A stretch of DNA of 64,000 bases from Isochrysis galbana (lineage: Eukaryota > Haptophyta > Isochrysidales > Isochrysidaceae), in assembly GCA_018136815.1 (NCBI GenBank), contig CM030937.1, positions 752,553 through 816,552 on the forward strand. The letters run 5' to 3'. Below the pieces are notes generated by a model, which saw only the letters and a list, made by a program, of their open reading frames with translations, had not been told where the DNA came from and made no database searches. A program made the position numbers and the translations under genes. The stretch's first letter is position 1, and every line of letters starts with the position of its first letter. Shown here piece by piece: positions 20,990 to 31,221 of the stretch.

Positions 20990-22222
20990 CTAGCATGTTT
21001 GGATTGAGCGGAGTGTTACGGGGGCTCCAGCGTGTACTCTAAGCACGTACCCTACGAGCCCAAACCCGTGGTCTCCAAAGTTCTTGCGCAAGTGGATATG
21101 AGGGACTTGTGCGCGGACCATCGCATCGACGTAGGGCTGGACGTCCGACCGCGGGATGCAGCTGTCAGCAGTCGAAGTCACGAGCAGGGTGGGCGGCGCA
21201 GCAAAGCCGTTACCGCCTAGCAGCGCGTCTTGCCTATGAAGGAGCGAGCCAGCTCTCTTGGGCCACTTCCACGTGTTGTGGTTGAAAAAGCAAACTTCAC
21301 CTGTGTGCGCAGGGTCCCAACTCTTACCATCAATACCAGGATATACCAGCACCTGCCCATCGAGAGGCTGCTGCGCGCCAGGGTTCCTCTCTTCGCAACG
21401 AGCAGCAAGAGAGGCAATGAGGTGGCCGCCGGCCGAGAAGCCAATGGCCACTACTGGACCAGGGCGCAGCTTGCGCACCACCCGTACCGCGTCCTCCAAA
21501 TCATCAAGCGCGTCTTCGAGACCAAAAGCAGGCAGCAGACGATATCGCAGCACCACGGCAGTCAGGCCATGAGAAGCAAGCCAGTCAACCACGGGCTGCC
21601 CCTCAAGGCATGAGAGGAACTCATAGTTGCCACCTGGACAGATGATGGCTGTGCCATAGCCACCGCGGGGCAAGGCGTCGGCGTTCAAGCCACCCATCCG
21701 ACCAGCATGCCATTCTGAGGTGCGACCACACGGTGGGCCGGCCCTGCCTATGCCCAGTTTCGCATCGTCACAGGTGAGAGCTAACCGGTCTCCGAGCTCC
21801 CGTCGAAATGCCGCTGAGAGAAGCTCCTCGCTAAGCAGCAGGCATGGGTCCTCGGGGCCGTGCAACAGTGGGTCTTCTTGAACCGTCGGCATGCGAGGCC
21901 GGCGTGTGCACTCGGCACAAACCGCCCAACCGCACGCGCGGCAGCCAAAGACTGGTGCGCCCGCCTTGGGCTTGACGCCACAACCGCGGTTCTGGCAGCT
22001 GCCGTATCTTCGTCCGTCGTGCTTGTCGCGGCGCAACGGGCAGCCATTCCAGCACTTCCTTGCTCTGCCACGCTCCGGGTGCAGCAGGATCCACAACGGC
22101 ATTGCGGGCCATAGCGAGCGGCCAAGCAAAGGTGGCTCCCGCCGGGAGGCACCTGCGCGCCGCCGCAGGTGGAGCTTCACCACTCGGCCTCCAGAAGGCG
22201 CCGCCGGGCACGCGCGGCCCAT
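20990..22222 (-). CDS. Alpha/beta-hydrolase (esterase-like) with Cys-rich N-terminus
   Basis: About 410 residues if the ATG at 22222 is used; the frame stays open to 22576, but that part is low-complexity. The C-terminal two thirds is an alpha/beta-hydrolase of the acetyl-esterase/BD-FAE type. ICPGGNYEF forms the oxyanion-hole segment, VAIGFSAGGH holds the nucleophile serine (G-x-S-x-G), LVTSTADSCIP suits the acid position, and FGDHGFGL supplies the histidine. It should hydrolyse an ester or acyl substrate that I cannot name. The N-terminal region has paired cysteines (KCWNGCP, SCQNRGC, FGCRACGWAVCAEC), resembling a C1/DC1 or ZZ-like zinc-binding module. That pairing is unusual for this hydrolase class. 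No signal peptide or membrane segment is evident. A plus-strand (CT)-rich leader lies upstream. Confidence 0.7.
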   Translation of the reverse strand: MGRACPAAPSGGRVVKLHLRRRAGASRREPPLLGRSLWPAMPLWILLHPERGRARKCWNGCPLRRDKHDGRRYGSCQNRGCGVKPKAGAPVFGCRACGWAVCAECTRRPRMPTVQEDPLLHGPEDPCLLLSEELLSAAFRRELGDRLALTCDDAKLGIGRAGPPCGRTSEWHAGRMGGLNADALPRGGYGTAIICPGGNYEFLSCLEGQPVVDWLASHGLTAVVLRYRLLPAFGLEDALDDLEDAVRVVRKLRPGPVVAIGFSAGGHLIASLAARCEERNPGAQQPLDGQVLVYPGIDGKSWDPAHTGEVCFFNHNTWKWPKRAGSLLHRQDALLGGNGFAAPPTLLVTSTADSCIPRSDVQPYVDAMVRAQVPHIHLRKNFGDHGFGLVGYVLRVHAGAPVTLRSIQTC

Positions 22223-22770
22223 GGGTGAGTGCACGAGTGCTGCTTCTCTTCCGTCTGCCCGCACTCGACGAACCTTCCCCCCTCCCCCTCCACCCCCCCC
22301 CCCCACCCCTCTTACCTCCACTTCCTCTGCTCCGTCCTGCCTGCACTCGCCGGCCTCTCCCCTCAAACACACACACTCTCCCTCCCTCTCTCTCCCTCCC
22401 ACCTCCCCCCACCCTCCTTTCCTTCTCTCCCCTCCCCCCCCCCAAACCCGCCCTCGCGCCCCCCTCTCTCCTCCCCCTTCCCTTCCTCTTCGATTCTCTC
22501 TCGTTTCTTCACCTCTGAGAAATGTACAGTAGTTTTGTATAAGAATAAAACATCGGAGCGTTAGTATACTCCCCACACTACTCCCACTCGCCCGGTACTT
22601 TACTCTATCCTCACATATGTATCACGACACCCCTCAGCGTTGGAGCCCGGCCAGAGTGTCGCAAGATTTTGAACGAAATTGGGGGGACTAACCCAGCCCC
22701 GAAATTTGACCGAAATATGGACCTCCGCGTAGCGAACCTTGCCCCCCCTCCCCTCCCCCGCCCGCGCCCG
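22223..22770. other. Pyrimidine-rich intergenic stretch
   Basis: On the plus strand 22260-22510 is a C/T-rich low-complexity run, which is purine-rich leader for the minus-strand hydrolase. No gene is seen up to 22770. Confidence 0.5.
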
Positions 22771-22773
22771 CCC

Positions 22774-23467
22774 GCGGCCCCCGGCGCCTTGCCTCGCCTA
22801 CCTAGTCGCGGCCGCCCACGCCGCAATCATCAATACGGCGGACGTCGACGACTTCTCCGAGGGCGTGCTGGGGTGGTGGTGCGATAACAGCAAGCATTAT
22901 CCATTTCCTAGATGTGAAAGATGAAAGACAGAAACAGTGTTTTTTTTCGGAGGCCAAAAACAGTGTTTTTCACTGTTTTTCAAACGCCCTCCGTTTTTGC
23001 GCACTGTTTTTTTAGAGCGGGGCTGGGGCTGGGGGCCGCCCGCGCGCGGCGCGCGCGAGTGCGACGTGCGCGCGGGACCAAGCGCGCGCGAGCGCGGCGT
23101 AGGCGCGGGACCGCGGCCACCACCACCAGCACGCGTGCGTGGGCTTGGGGTTGAACACCGATAGCGGCTCGCCATCGGCCGAGGGGAGTGGAGGGGGCAG
23201 CGGCGGCGGCGGCCTACGTATGCGTAGGACGCAGGACGCGGAGGAGCGGAGGCGGAGGCGTTCCCCGCGCGCGGGGGGGAGGCCCCCCTGCGGTATATGT
23301 GGCCCCACTGTTTTTCGCACTGTTTTTTACTGTTTTTTTCGATTCCCAAAAATCAGCTGTTTTTAATGTCTTTCTAGACCTCACCCGCTGTTTTTCACAT
23401 CTAGGATCCATTTCCAGCGTGGGCAGAGACTGCACGAGTTGTCTTCGCTATTCCCCCTAACCCCTGA
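22774..23467 (+). pseudogene. hAT transposase C-terminal fragment, split by a MITE
   Basis: The plus frame before the insertion reads AYLVAAAHAAIINTADVDDF and SEGVLGWWCDNSKHYPF. After it the frame resumes with AWAETARVVFAIPPNP and a stop at 23465-23467. The pattern LxWWxxNxxxYPxxAxxAxxxxxIP is the hAT-family C-terminal dimerisation region. Removing the insertion and one copy of its target duplication restores an uninterrupted frame. The N-terminal and DDE parts are not visible to the left. The fragment shows that hAT transposase genes exist, or existed, in this genome. Confidence 0.6.
22907..23405. mobile_element. MITE with 8-bp target duplication (499 bp)
   Basis: Inverted ends CCTAGATGTGAAA (left) and TTTCACATCTAGG (right). 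The exact 8-bp direct repeat ATCCATTT lies at 22899-22906 and 23406-23413. The interior is GC-rich with no ORF of its own. Both subterminal zones carry clusters of (C/G)CTGTTTTT or its complement: two complement copies near 22931-22975, then direct copies near 22977, 23003, 23309, 23322, 23331, 23357 and 23387. Such arrays are typical transposase-binding repeats of hAT elements. It lies inside a hAT transposase exon. Confidence 0.88.
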
Positions 23468-23659
23468 CTAACTCTGCAGCGTGTGAACGTGTCTTTTCGT
23501 TGCTCCGTGCGATGTATTGGTATGGTTATGGTGAACACAACAAACAATCTGGCGTGCTTTTGCTTTCCGATTATTTGCAAGTGTCCCTCATGAGTCGCTA
23601 TAACCAGCGGATCGTTGTCGTTGTTGTATTCAGGCATTCAGGCCTTTTGATTTTGACTT

Positions 23660-23920
23660 TTGGCATGAATAATTTGGCATAATGGGTATACGAGCCTTCT
23701 TCGTTATATATATGTTATATACCGTCTTCTATCTTCTATAATGTTCGTCGTGGTCGCGCAAGGCGTGCAGATTCGGATTCTCCCTGGGCTCAAGTCGTCC
23801 TGGTTCTCACCGATTTTCGTCTCGAAATTCGGGGATTTGAGTTTTTTATTTGAACTACCGTTACTGTAATCGTCCACGCGTCTAACTAAGGTAAGAAATG
23901 CAGGTAACAGAACTAGGCCC
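23660..23920 (+). mobile_element. LTR fragment related to 43.68-43.92 kb
   Basis: GCAGATTCGGATTC, CTCAAGTC, GTCTCGAAATT and the flanking sequence match 43795-43915 in the same orientation. It is a piece of the LTR of that family. No coding part of the element is attached. 23468-23659 holds no gene. Confidence 0.55.
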
Positions 23921-24082
23921 CTCACGTTCAGATCCCCCTCCTCTGCAGTACTTGCTTCCATTGCGCTTGGCGTGCGTCTAAGTAGGTGTGTTTCTCCCTC
24001 CTCGCGCCCCCCATCGGCCCTCCCCACCCAAAAAGGGAGGAAACCCCAACAACGCACTCCCCCCCCCCCCCCGATCTCTCAG

Positions 24083-24940
24083 GGAAGCGGCCTTGCGGTG
24101 GCCGCCGCCGGCGTCGCGCTCGCCGTCGCGTCGGTGCCCCGAGGGCGCCACTTCTCGCACCCCCATCACACGCTCGGGATCGTCGCATTCGCCCTCGCCC
24201 TGCTGCAGCCGCTCAACGCGCTCGTGCGCGGCACGCCCGGCGCCCAAGTTGTTCCGTCATACCGTCATATGACACTTGCCATGGAACTGAGTATGATGTC
24301 ATACATCTGATATCATATGATACTTGCTCCAAACATCTACACTTATAAACCCGCCATTATGATAAAAATCTTCTTACTCAGTACCTAGAATCGGATGCTG
24401 CATGCTGCTGCTCGATGACTAACCATTTCAAGCTCCCACAGCGGCACTCCTGGAGCGTCTCCACATGGCGCCGCCCCCACTTCACGGCGGTGTGCGATAC
24501 TCGTCATCGCCGTCGTCGCCGCCGCCATCGTTGCTGCACATCAGGTTGGCGGCCATTGGAGGGGGGGGGGGGGCTCGGAGCTGGGAGCGCCGGTATTTCC
24601 CGCGCCCGAACTTGTACTTGTACGAGTAAAACTAGTTGAATTGTAGCCTCTAGTCTTGTCATATGACACTCAGTATCAGGTCTAGAGCAACTAATACTGA
24701 GATATGATATATGATATCATATATGACAGAACAACTTGGCCCGGCGCCCGCACCACACGCCGCGCCGTGTGGCGGGTCGCGCACAAGGGGACGGGCTACG
24801 CCGTGCTCGGCGTGGGCGTCTACCAGGCCCTCTCGGGGCGCGCCCTCATGCCGAGCCAAGGCGACGCCGTTCTCGTCGCGTACGTGGTGCTCCTGGGCCT
24901 CTCCTTCGGGGTGCTCGCGGGGGGGCTCATGGTAGGGTGA
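24083..24940 (+). CDS. Cytochrome b561-type protein, partial, interrupted by a transposon
   Basis: A pyrimidine-rich tract ending CTCTCAG (to 24082) looks like a splice acceptor. The exon encodes a membrane helix and HFSHPHHTLGIVAFALALLQ then PLNALVRG. This is the H...LG...Q pattern of cytochrome b561 domains, transmembrane haem-b electron carriers. After the 496-bp insertion at 24244-24739 the same frame continues as RAVWRVAHKGTGYAVLGVGV with two more hydrophobic helices and a stop at 24938-24940. Removing the insertion and one 8-bp duplicate gives a continuous b561 C-terminal half. Upstream exons that would supply any reductase or DOMON part are not seen. The gene is either disrupted or the insert is spliced out. 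Confidence 0.6.
24244..24739. mobile_element. MITE with 8-bp target duplication in b561 exon (496 bp)
   Basis: Ends CCAAGTTGTTCCGTCATA (left) and the complement of CCAAGTTGTTCTGTCATA (right). Exact 8-bp duplication CCCGGCGC at 24236-24243 and 24740-24747. Subterminal zones are rich in CATATGA and GATATCATA palindromes. There is no transposase. The perfect duplication and near-perfect ends suggest a recent insertion. Size and duplication length match the 499-bp element at 22907 but the terminal sequence differs, so it is another family. Confidence 0.88.
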
Positions 24941-26509
24941 GAGTGAGGGAAAGGAGACCAAATGAAGGCAAGCCGCCTTCGCCGTGTGGAACGATCTTGA
25001 TCTTGGGGCAAGAGCAGAGGGGCGGAGAGCGCACAGTGGAGAGAGAGAGGAAGCGCGGCGGCGAGAGGGGAAGCGGCGCGGCGAGGCCGAGGGGAGGGAG
25101 AAGAAGGTGGAGAGGAAGTGGCGTCAATGAGCGGCGGGCGAGGGGGGCGGTGCGGGTGGGGCGGCAGTGTCGAAATGCGCGGGGTGTCGGAATGCGCGGG
25201 AGAAGTGGCGAGCGCGGAGGGAGAGGGGCAGTTCTGAAAGCGCGCACCAGGCTCTTGACAAAAAAAAGATCGCTTTCAAAGGAAGTCGATCAATTTTCTT
25301 TGGAGGGAAACCAACATGGGATATCATGAGATATCGTGATTTCAACGATATATCGACCCTGCCCCAAATCGAGTGAATGGAGTCAGACCACGTGTGTGTC
25401 TCAACATGTGAAGTGTCAAGTTGACTCAAGTAACCTCCCGGTGACAATGAAAGGTGTTAGCAGGGATGGGGATAATTGAACGCTTTTGGTCTAACCTCGA
25501 GTTGCACCTTCTGAGGGCGGAGGAACGGGATGTGGGGGAGACACGCTCTAAAGATAGAGCGCGCGGCGGGAGAGGGGAAGGAGGCAGGACGCGGGAAAGG
25601 AGGCACGCTCTAAAGGTAGAGCGTGCGGCATGATGAGGCTCCCTTTATCCACGACAGGTTTGGTCCTCCATATGGGGGGTCAGTGTGTTGGGTACTATTG
25701 GGTCCCCATATGCTGAGGGGTTTAGAGTACTATACATTTCAGTCAGTACTGTGCATATGAGCCCACGTAATCTATTCATCCCTGTGCGTTGTGTTCAGCG
25801 TCTTGAAGTGCCCTCCTCGCCTTATAGGCGGATTGAGTTGCGATGTGTACCGATTCCTTCGATGATAGGGTGGCAAGAACGGAGACCGCAACAAGGAGCG
25901 CGATGCCAATGATAACATAGGACCAGGAAGATGGCTTTTAGTATTGTTGTGAGCCAACCGTAGGACCAAGCTTGGATAACAAGCTATGTTTCTGAGCGGT
26001 GCATCGAAGAATGTCGAGCTCTGCGGCTCAAGCTGTGGTGGCCGTCGAGACACTAACAAGCATTTGCAAGAAGCCTGGCATGTGTGGGGCATGCGATGCG
26101 CGAAGTGCAAGACGAAAGGTTTAATTTTGCAGCGTCACGCTGATCTTGAGACTCTTGAGCCACTCATGCAATGATTCGCATCCACACAGTACATTCCGCC
26201 CCCAAACGTCCGCCATGGTCCACTCACCGATCGGCCCGCATGACCCTTGCGCGTAGGCAAAGTTGCCGAGTCGGTGGTGGCAAACTCATAGCCTCACCGA
26301 GCAGACATGGAACGAGCCACATGAAACGAAAAAGCAAGATCTTGCAAGGTCATGCGCCAGTCGATGCTGTGAGCCATACCCTCCAACGGACATCAAAATT
26401 CGAGCCATCCCCAGGCACCCAACGACCTCTCATGCTCCCAACCCTCCGTCGCCAAAATTACAAATCGAACATGCGTGAAAGACAGTATTGCAGCTGTGCA
26501 CCACGCTGC
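24941..26509. other. No gene recognised
   Basis: 24950-25250 is purine-rich. 25500-25640 contains two copies of ACGCTCTAAAG(A/G)TAGAGCG, a hairpin-like unit. 25980-26160 has a short Cys-rich plus frame (CGSSCGGRRDTNKHLQ, then MRCAKCKTKG) that I cannot place. No splice-supported gene is visible. Confidence 0.4.
25345..25495 (+). repeat. Dispersed repeat, copy A
   Basis: This matches 57285-57455 in the same orientation. Shared stretches are ACCACGTGTGTGTCT, GTGAAGTGTCAAGTTGA, AGCAGGGATGGGG and GAACGCTT(T/C)TGGTCT. The flanking sequences differ. In the second copy a LINE fragment follows directly. Confidence 0.7.
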
Positions 26510-28753
26510 CTAGCCGATCGGAATATAGTAAATGCGAAGAATCCAATCCTCTCGGAATCTTGAGTCGACATCCACTAGGTCCACTCCCGCCTTGTCGAAT
26601 GCTGCGGAACGCACTGTCACATCTCGTTCGCGCCACAGGGATCCAACCGCAGGCACATAAGCGGGCTGCTCTTCCTCCAGGAAGCTGGTATGAATATGTA
26701 CCCAGCCGAGCTCCTCGCCCTCTGAGCTGATGCCACCAAGTGCTCGTAAGCTCAGCAGCAATTCGGAAGAGATATCAACCCCCTCCCCCGTCAGCTCGAA
26801 GAGGACCTCGCCGGCCTCGCACGTGCACGCGCAGGGCGTTGTCGCACTCAAAGGCTCAATGTGCGCGCTCACACCGTCCGGGCGCCGCCGCACCTCCACT
26901 GTACTCACCCGGAACTGGAGCAGCCAAGCGCTGGAAGAGCTCATAAAAGCGCCCATCAGGGCGCTCGCGGCGACTCCTGCGTAACCTCTCATGCCGCCGC
27001 CGTCCTCAGGAGCAGCTCGGCTAGCGGATGGCGCGCTAGAGATGCTCATAGCTAACAAACGGATCGGTGAGCCGCGTAAGAAGGTTTGGCGTTGCGCCAG
27101 GGGCGCTTGCACCAGTGAGGCGAAATGGCGCACGTAGCGGATCTACGAGGTGGGGTCAAGGCATGCAGACAACGAAGCAACGCTGAGCTGAGTGCTGGGA
27201 CGGCGGTAACCTTTGCGCTAATTTTGGGCGCCCACTCAAGGACCGGCAGGCTGATGGCGGAGCAGGGCCGCAAAGGCCCACCAGCTCGTGGATGTCGCAC
27301 CTGCGATGGATTGACGACTGCATCGCCATCAGTGGTTCGCATCCGGCGGAAGAAGGCGATGGCATCATCACTGCTAGCGCATTCCGGATGGGCAGCCCAC
27401 ATGAGATAGGCGGCCATCATGACGCCAGTCCTCCCTTTGCCCGCCTTGCAATGTGTGGCAATCACTGGCAAGTCGGTGGCTGGGGGCGATCCGTCCTCTG
27501 TACTGTGTGAAGCATCGTACTCGGCGTCACCCTTGCATGTACCCATGCCCTCGGATGCAACGGGCAATTGTGAAACTTCGCTGACAGGACTTGGTGCCAT
27601 CAGCTCAGGTGGCGCAATCTTGGATGTGGGGAGGATGGTGGGTAATAGATCGTCTTTTGCTGCCGAGCCGGTGGCTTGAGCGTCTCCCGCCCGCTGCGAG
27701 GGCTTGGCGTTGGGGTCTGGGTTAAGAGCCTCGGGAGCGAGACGTTGCGCGCCGTGCAGCATGTCAAGCATCCCCATATTGTCAGCTGGCGAGTCGAGCG
27801 CAGCAGTCTCCGCCTCATCTATACTAGGGAGTGAAGCGCTGGATAGTTTGGTGCGTAGCAAAGCGTGCGCTTCTACCGGCGAGCGCACTGCCGGTCCTGG
27901 CGCTCCGGTGAGAATTCGATGTACTGCCTCGCAGAAGGCAACCATTTGCGATAGCGGTGGCGCATGGTGGTCATCCGAGGGGAAGCGGAGCACCCCGGAC
28001 GCAGAGGGGAAGTCGGAGTCAGCATAGTCCCTCTCATTGCACAGATTTACCAGCGTGTAGCCCCCGCGCGCGTGATATCGCTCGAAGAATGCCCGTACCT
28101 TTGAGACAGGGTTGCAATCATGGATGACCTCCAGACCAAAGGCAAGGAGTCTGACCGCCACGTGCAGTGTTATGCGCCCCTTTTAATGACTGTGTTCAAA
28201 GATGTTTAACCCATCGCCCCTCCCTACCGGTTACTGCTCCTGAAGCGTGACTTCAGCTCATATAAGGCTCTCACCTCAGGAAGATGGTTTTTCAGGAACG
28301 GCTGTGCGCGGCGTGCGTTTGCGTACCGTGTGTGCGTGCTCGCGCCGGCTGTACGCGAGCAATATAAGGTGTTGCTCGCTTATCAAAGGCTTTGTGTCCA
28401 CCCCTCGGCCCGCAGAAAGCCAACCCACCTCCGAGAGAGGTCGCAGTCAAGTGAAGTGCCCACGTGCGCGCGTGTATGTAAGCATCCACCCGCCCGGTCG
28501 CATCCACCCATTCTCCCCTCGCGCCTCCACAATGGCGCCTCACCTCGGAGAGAGGATTGCGATAGAGTGGCTCTATCACGCCCGACGCAGGCAGCCCAAG
28601 GGCGAGCAGCTGTGGCGAGAGATAGCAGAGGTCGAGGTCGAAGCCGTCGGCTTGGTAGCGCAGCTTGGACCCGGAGACGAGCGCACGAAGACCGCGAACT
28701 GGAAGCAGAGACGAGAGGAGATACGAGGGAGACTCCTCGGCGCCCGACGCCAT
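26510..28753 (-). CDS. PTEN: PTEN-like phosphoinositide 3-phosphatase (3 exons)
   Basis: Exon 1 28753-28544, exon 2 28098-27301, exon 3 27142-26510 (stop 26510-26512). Introns of 445 and 158 bp have GT-AG ends (GTGAGG...AAAG, GTGCGA...GTAG) and all junctions are phase 0, giving about 546 residues. Exon 1 carries KLRYQADGFDLDLCYL and PLYRNPLSE, matching the PIP2-binding start of PTEN (RRYQEDGFDLDLTYI). Exon 2 has NLCNERDYADSDF, the WPD-equivalent SDDHHAPP (111-118) and the signature P-loop HCKAGKGRTG (286-295). Exon 3 completes RYVRHFASL and a C2-like domain ending AFDKAGVDLVDVDSRF. PTEN removes the 3-phosphate of PtdIns(3,4,5)P3 and opposes PI3K signalling. Oddity: about 140 Pro/Ser/Ala-rich residues (136-280) are inserted between the WPD-like loop and the P-loop. 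No C-terminal PDZ-binding tail is obvious. Confidence 0.9.
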
Positions 28754-28770
28754 GACTCTCTCACACACAG

Positions 28771-28808
<38 letters not shown>

Positions 28809-28962
28809 CCCCCCCCCCCCCCCCTCTCTTGCTCACTAGATTTTTGCTCTGCTCGCTTGCAGCCCTCCTCTCCCTTCCCTTATTTCTTGGTTCTCGGCCA
28901 CATTCATTTGATTTCACAGGCCGTTGGGACCTCCGACGCAACGACATCGAGCCTACATTACA

Positions 28963-29057
<95 letters not shown>

Positions 29058-29068
29058 CCCCCCCTCTC

Positions 29069-29115
<47 letters not shown>

Positions 29116-29946
29116 TCATCTCTCCGCGTGGGCGCTCGGGCTCTGGACTGGCTGGCACACGAATAGCCGAAAAGGACGGATCAGGTTCACTAGAATAGTA
29201 GAGGTTTGGGTCTTTCCCGTAATCAGAGGAGGACGATAGCCCCACAGCGAGATCGTGCTGAGGGAAGACCCTATAGGAGAAGAGAAGAGAAGAAGAGAAG
29301 GATGGAGGAGAGGATCGGGGAGCTGGATGGGACGAGAAAGAGTAGACGGGGAGGGGAGACGAGAGAGAGAGAGAAAAAGGGAGAGAGAGAGAGGAGAGAG
29401 TCCGAGAGAGAGGGAGAGGAGGGGAAAGGCAGACGAGAGAGAGGGGGGAGAGGGAGAGAGAGAGATTTCAGGGGAGGAGAGGGGGCGTCTTATCGGCTCT
29501 CAAGCGCTCTCTTACGATATGGTACTTTACTCTACTGCCCCAGGAGGTCGTCGAGAGAGAGAGTAAAGTATGGCTAGCCCTGCGCTCTCGAGGCTCCTTT
29601 TTCTTTTCCTCTCCATACGAGAATCGTGTCCGGGAAAAAGAAAACCGCCAGTTCCGCGTACAAACCACTATTCTTCTACGCCGCTCCTGACGCTCTACAA
29701 CACAATTCGACGCTCTTTCCTCCAGCCAAACCCATTCGCCGCGTGGTAGCTCTGGCGTCGCGGACTGTGAGGGGTGCGCGGCCTCCCCTCTGTCCCCTGC
29801 CTCTGCCCCCCCTCTACCTGCTCGCCTGGCGTGCGCCGCGGTTCGACAAGGCCCGTGGATTCGAGGCGTGGCATGACGATCTTATGTCCTGCTTAGACGC
29901 AGCCCCATTCCTTAACTCACGCGCGCGCTCTTGTGGCCTGCAGACC
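28754..29946. other. Divergent upstream region of PTEN and RPLP2, with microsatellites
   Basis: The PTEN-like gene (minus) and RPLP2 (plus) are transcribed away from this stretch. It holds (CT)n runs at about 28770-28804, 28966-29053 and 29071-29113, with C-rich interruptions. A GA-rich stretch follows from 29280 to 29480. Apparent ORFs are repeat artefacts. A CTGCAG just before the RPLP2 start could be the acceptor of a 5'-leader intron. Confidence 0.6.
28966..29113 (+). repeat. (CT)n microsatellite
   Basis: Nearly pure CT dinucleotide in two blocks separated by a short C-rich interruption (29054-29070). A similar shorter block lies at 28770-28804, next to the PTEN-like start codon. Confidence 0.9.
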
Positions 29947-30256
29947 ATGAAGCACGTCGCTGCGTATCTTCTCGCTCAACTCGGCGGCAATGCCAGCCCA
30001 GACGAGGCGGTGCGTCTCGCCGACCTCCCGTACTGCAAGCTGGCTTAGCTAAACCTGCCTTGTTTACTTCATCGCAGCGGCCTCGCGCCCTTAGCTCTAC
30101 CTCCTGCTTGCTCTGCAGGCGATCACCGCCATCCTTGAGAGCGTCGGTGCCTCTTCGGACTCTGAGAAGTTGACTAAGCTCCTCAGCTCTCTTGAGGGCA
30201 AGGACCTCGTTGAGGTTCTCGCGGCGGGCAAGGCCAAGATGGCTGCTATGCCGGCG

Positions 30257-30293
<37 letters not shown>

Positions 30294-30561
30294 GTGGTGG
30301 CGGTGCTGCTGAGGCGGCGGGTAGTGCCCCAGCGGCGAAGGCCCCTGAGCCGGAGCCGGAGGAGGAAGAGGAGGAGATGGGCTTCGACCTGTTCGGTGCG
30401 TTGGCCCAGTGTAGTCGCGCGCATATTGCACCGCTGCAGTGGTTGGCCCTGCCCGTGGGCGGTATGCTTACACCTGAACGATGTGCCTCTGCACGCACTC
30501 CACACTCCAGCCACATGGTGTTAAATCTTTGTCCTCTTCCATGTTCCCGCCTGCAGATTAA
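29947..30561 (+). CDS. RPLP2: 60S acidic ribosomal protein P2 (3 exons)
   Basis: Exon 1 29947-30009, exon 2 30119-30395, exon 3 from 30557 with the stop at 30559-30561; 114 residues. MKHVAAYLLAQLGGNASPDE and ITAILESVG match the P2 dimerisation domain. The C-terminus EEEEMGFDLFD is the universal P-stalk tail that recruits elongation factors. Introns of 109 and 161 bp are GT-AG (GTGCGT...GCAG, GTGCGT...GCAG). The last intron splits the final codon, so exon 3 adds only the second and third bases of Asp and the stop. The hinge has a run of about 16 glycines from GGC/GGT repeats, longer than the Ala/Gly hinge usual for P2. The ATG is in good context (ACCATGA). Confidence 0.95.
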
Positions 30562-31221
30562 ACTATCGAGTTGTCGTGGACGTGATGAGCCATTGCTGAC
30601 GCCGAGAGGTGGTGTCCCTCCATGAGGAGGGAGTTAGTACTTTCCGCGTAGATTTGCGCGCAAGGCACGACGCTCTTGCCCTAAAGGGAGGCCAATTGAG
30701 GCGTTCGGTCATTGGGAAAATGCGGTGCTCTGCGCCGCGCGTGCGGACTCCACAAACTGTCTAGAGCTTACAGCGTCATGTCTGCGTCTGTAAAAGTCTT
30801 CCTATTCTTTTTTATGACTGGCGGTTGCGCCTCAGCGACTTACTAGTCAGGCCTCAGCCGTGAGCGCGCCCGCACTCACGGTCACCAGTCCAATGTTCCG
30901 TCGATAGTCAGGGCCGCGGCGAACACGAACAAAAAAATTAATGATCTCGCCCATCACGTGGCCTTGGCTTTCCTCGGGACTCCACTTTGTAGCCACGCCA
31001 ACGCCCCTAACCCTGCCCTTGACCTTGACGGATTGGAAGTTGCCAAGAGGCTGCAACCTCAGGTTTAGGTTTGGTTATTTTTTTTACAAAGGCCCCCGTG
31101 AAATGTATACTAGCTCCGTTTCAAAACTGAAACCTTTGGCTCCCTGCTAGCCTATGAGGAACCATAGTAAAGATTTGGTTAATTCTATGAGATAGTGGGT
31201 ACATTGGGGCGTTGTCCTGTG
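30562..31221. other. Intergenic; one small unassigned frame
   Basis: A minus-strand frame at 30847-31056 (69 codons from MQPLGNFQSVKVKGRVRG) is protein-like in composition (HVMGEIINFFVRVRRGPDYR) but matches no family I know. Nothing else is recognised. Confidence 0.35.

Noticed and set aside
22230-22576. Extension of the hydrolase ORF to 22576
   Set aside because: Purine-rich low complexity and a non-ATG start; the ATG at 22222 is more credible.
28247-29239. 330-codon plus-strand ORF with Leu-Ser runs
   Set aside because: It is antisense to PTEN exon 1 and passes through (CT)n repeats.
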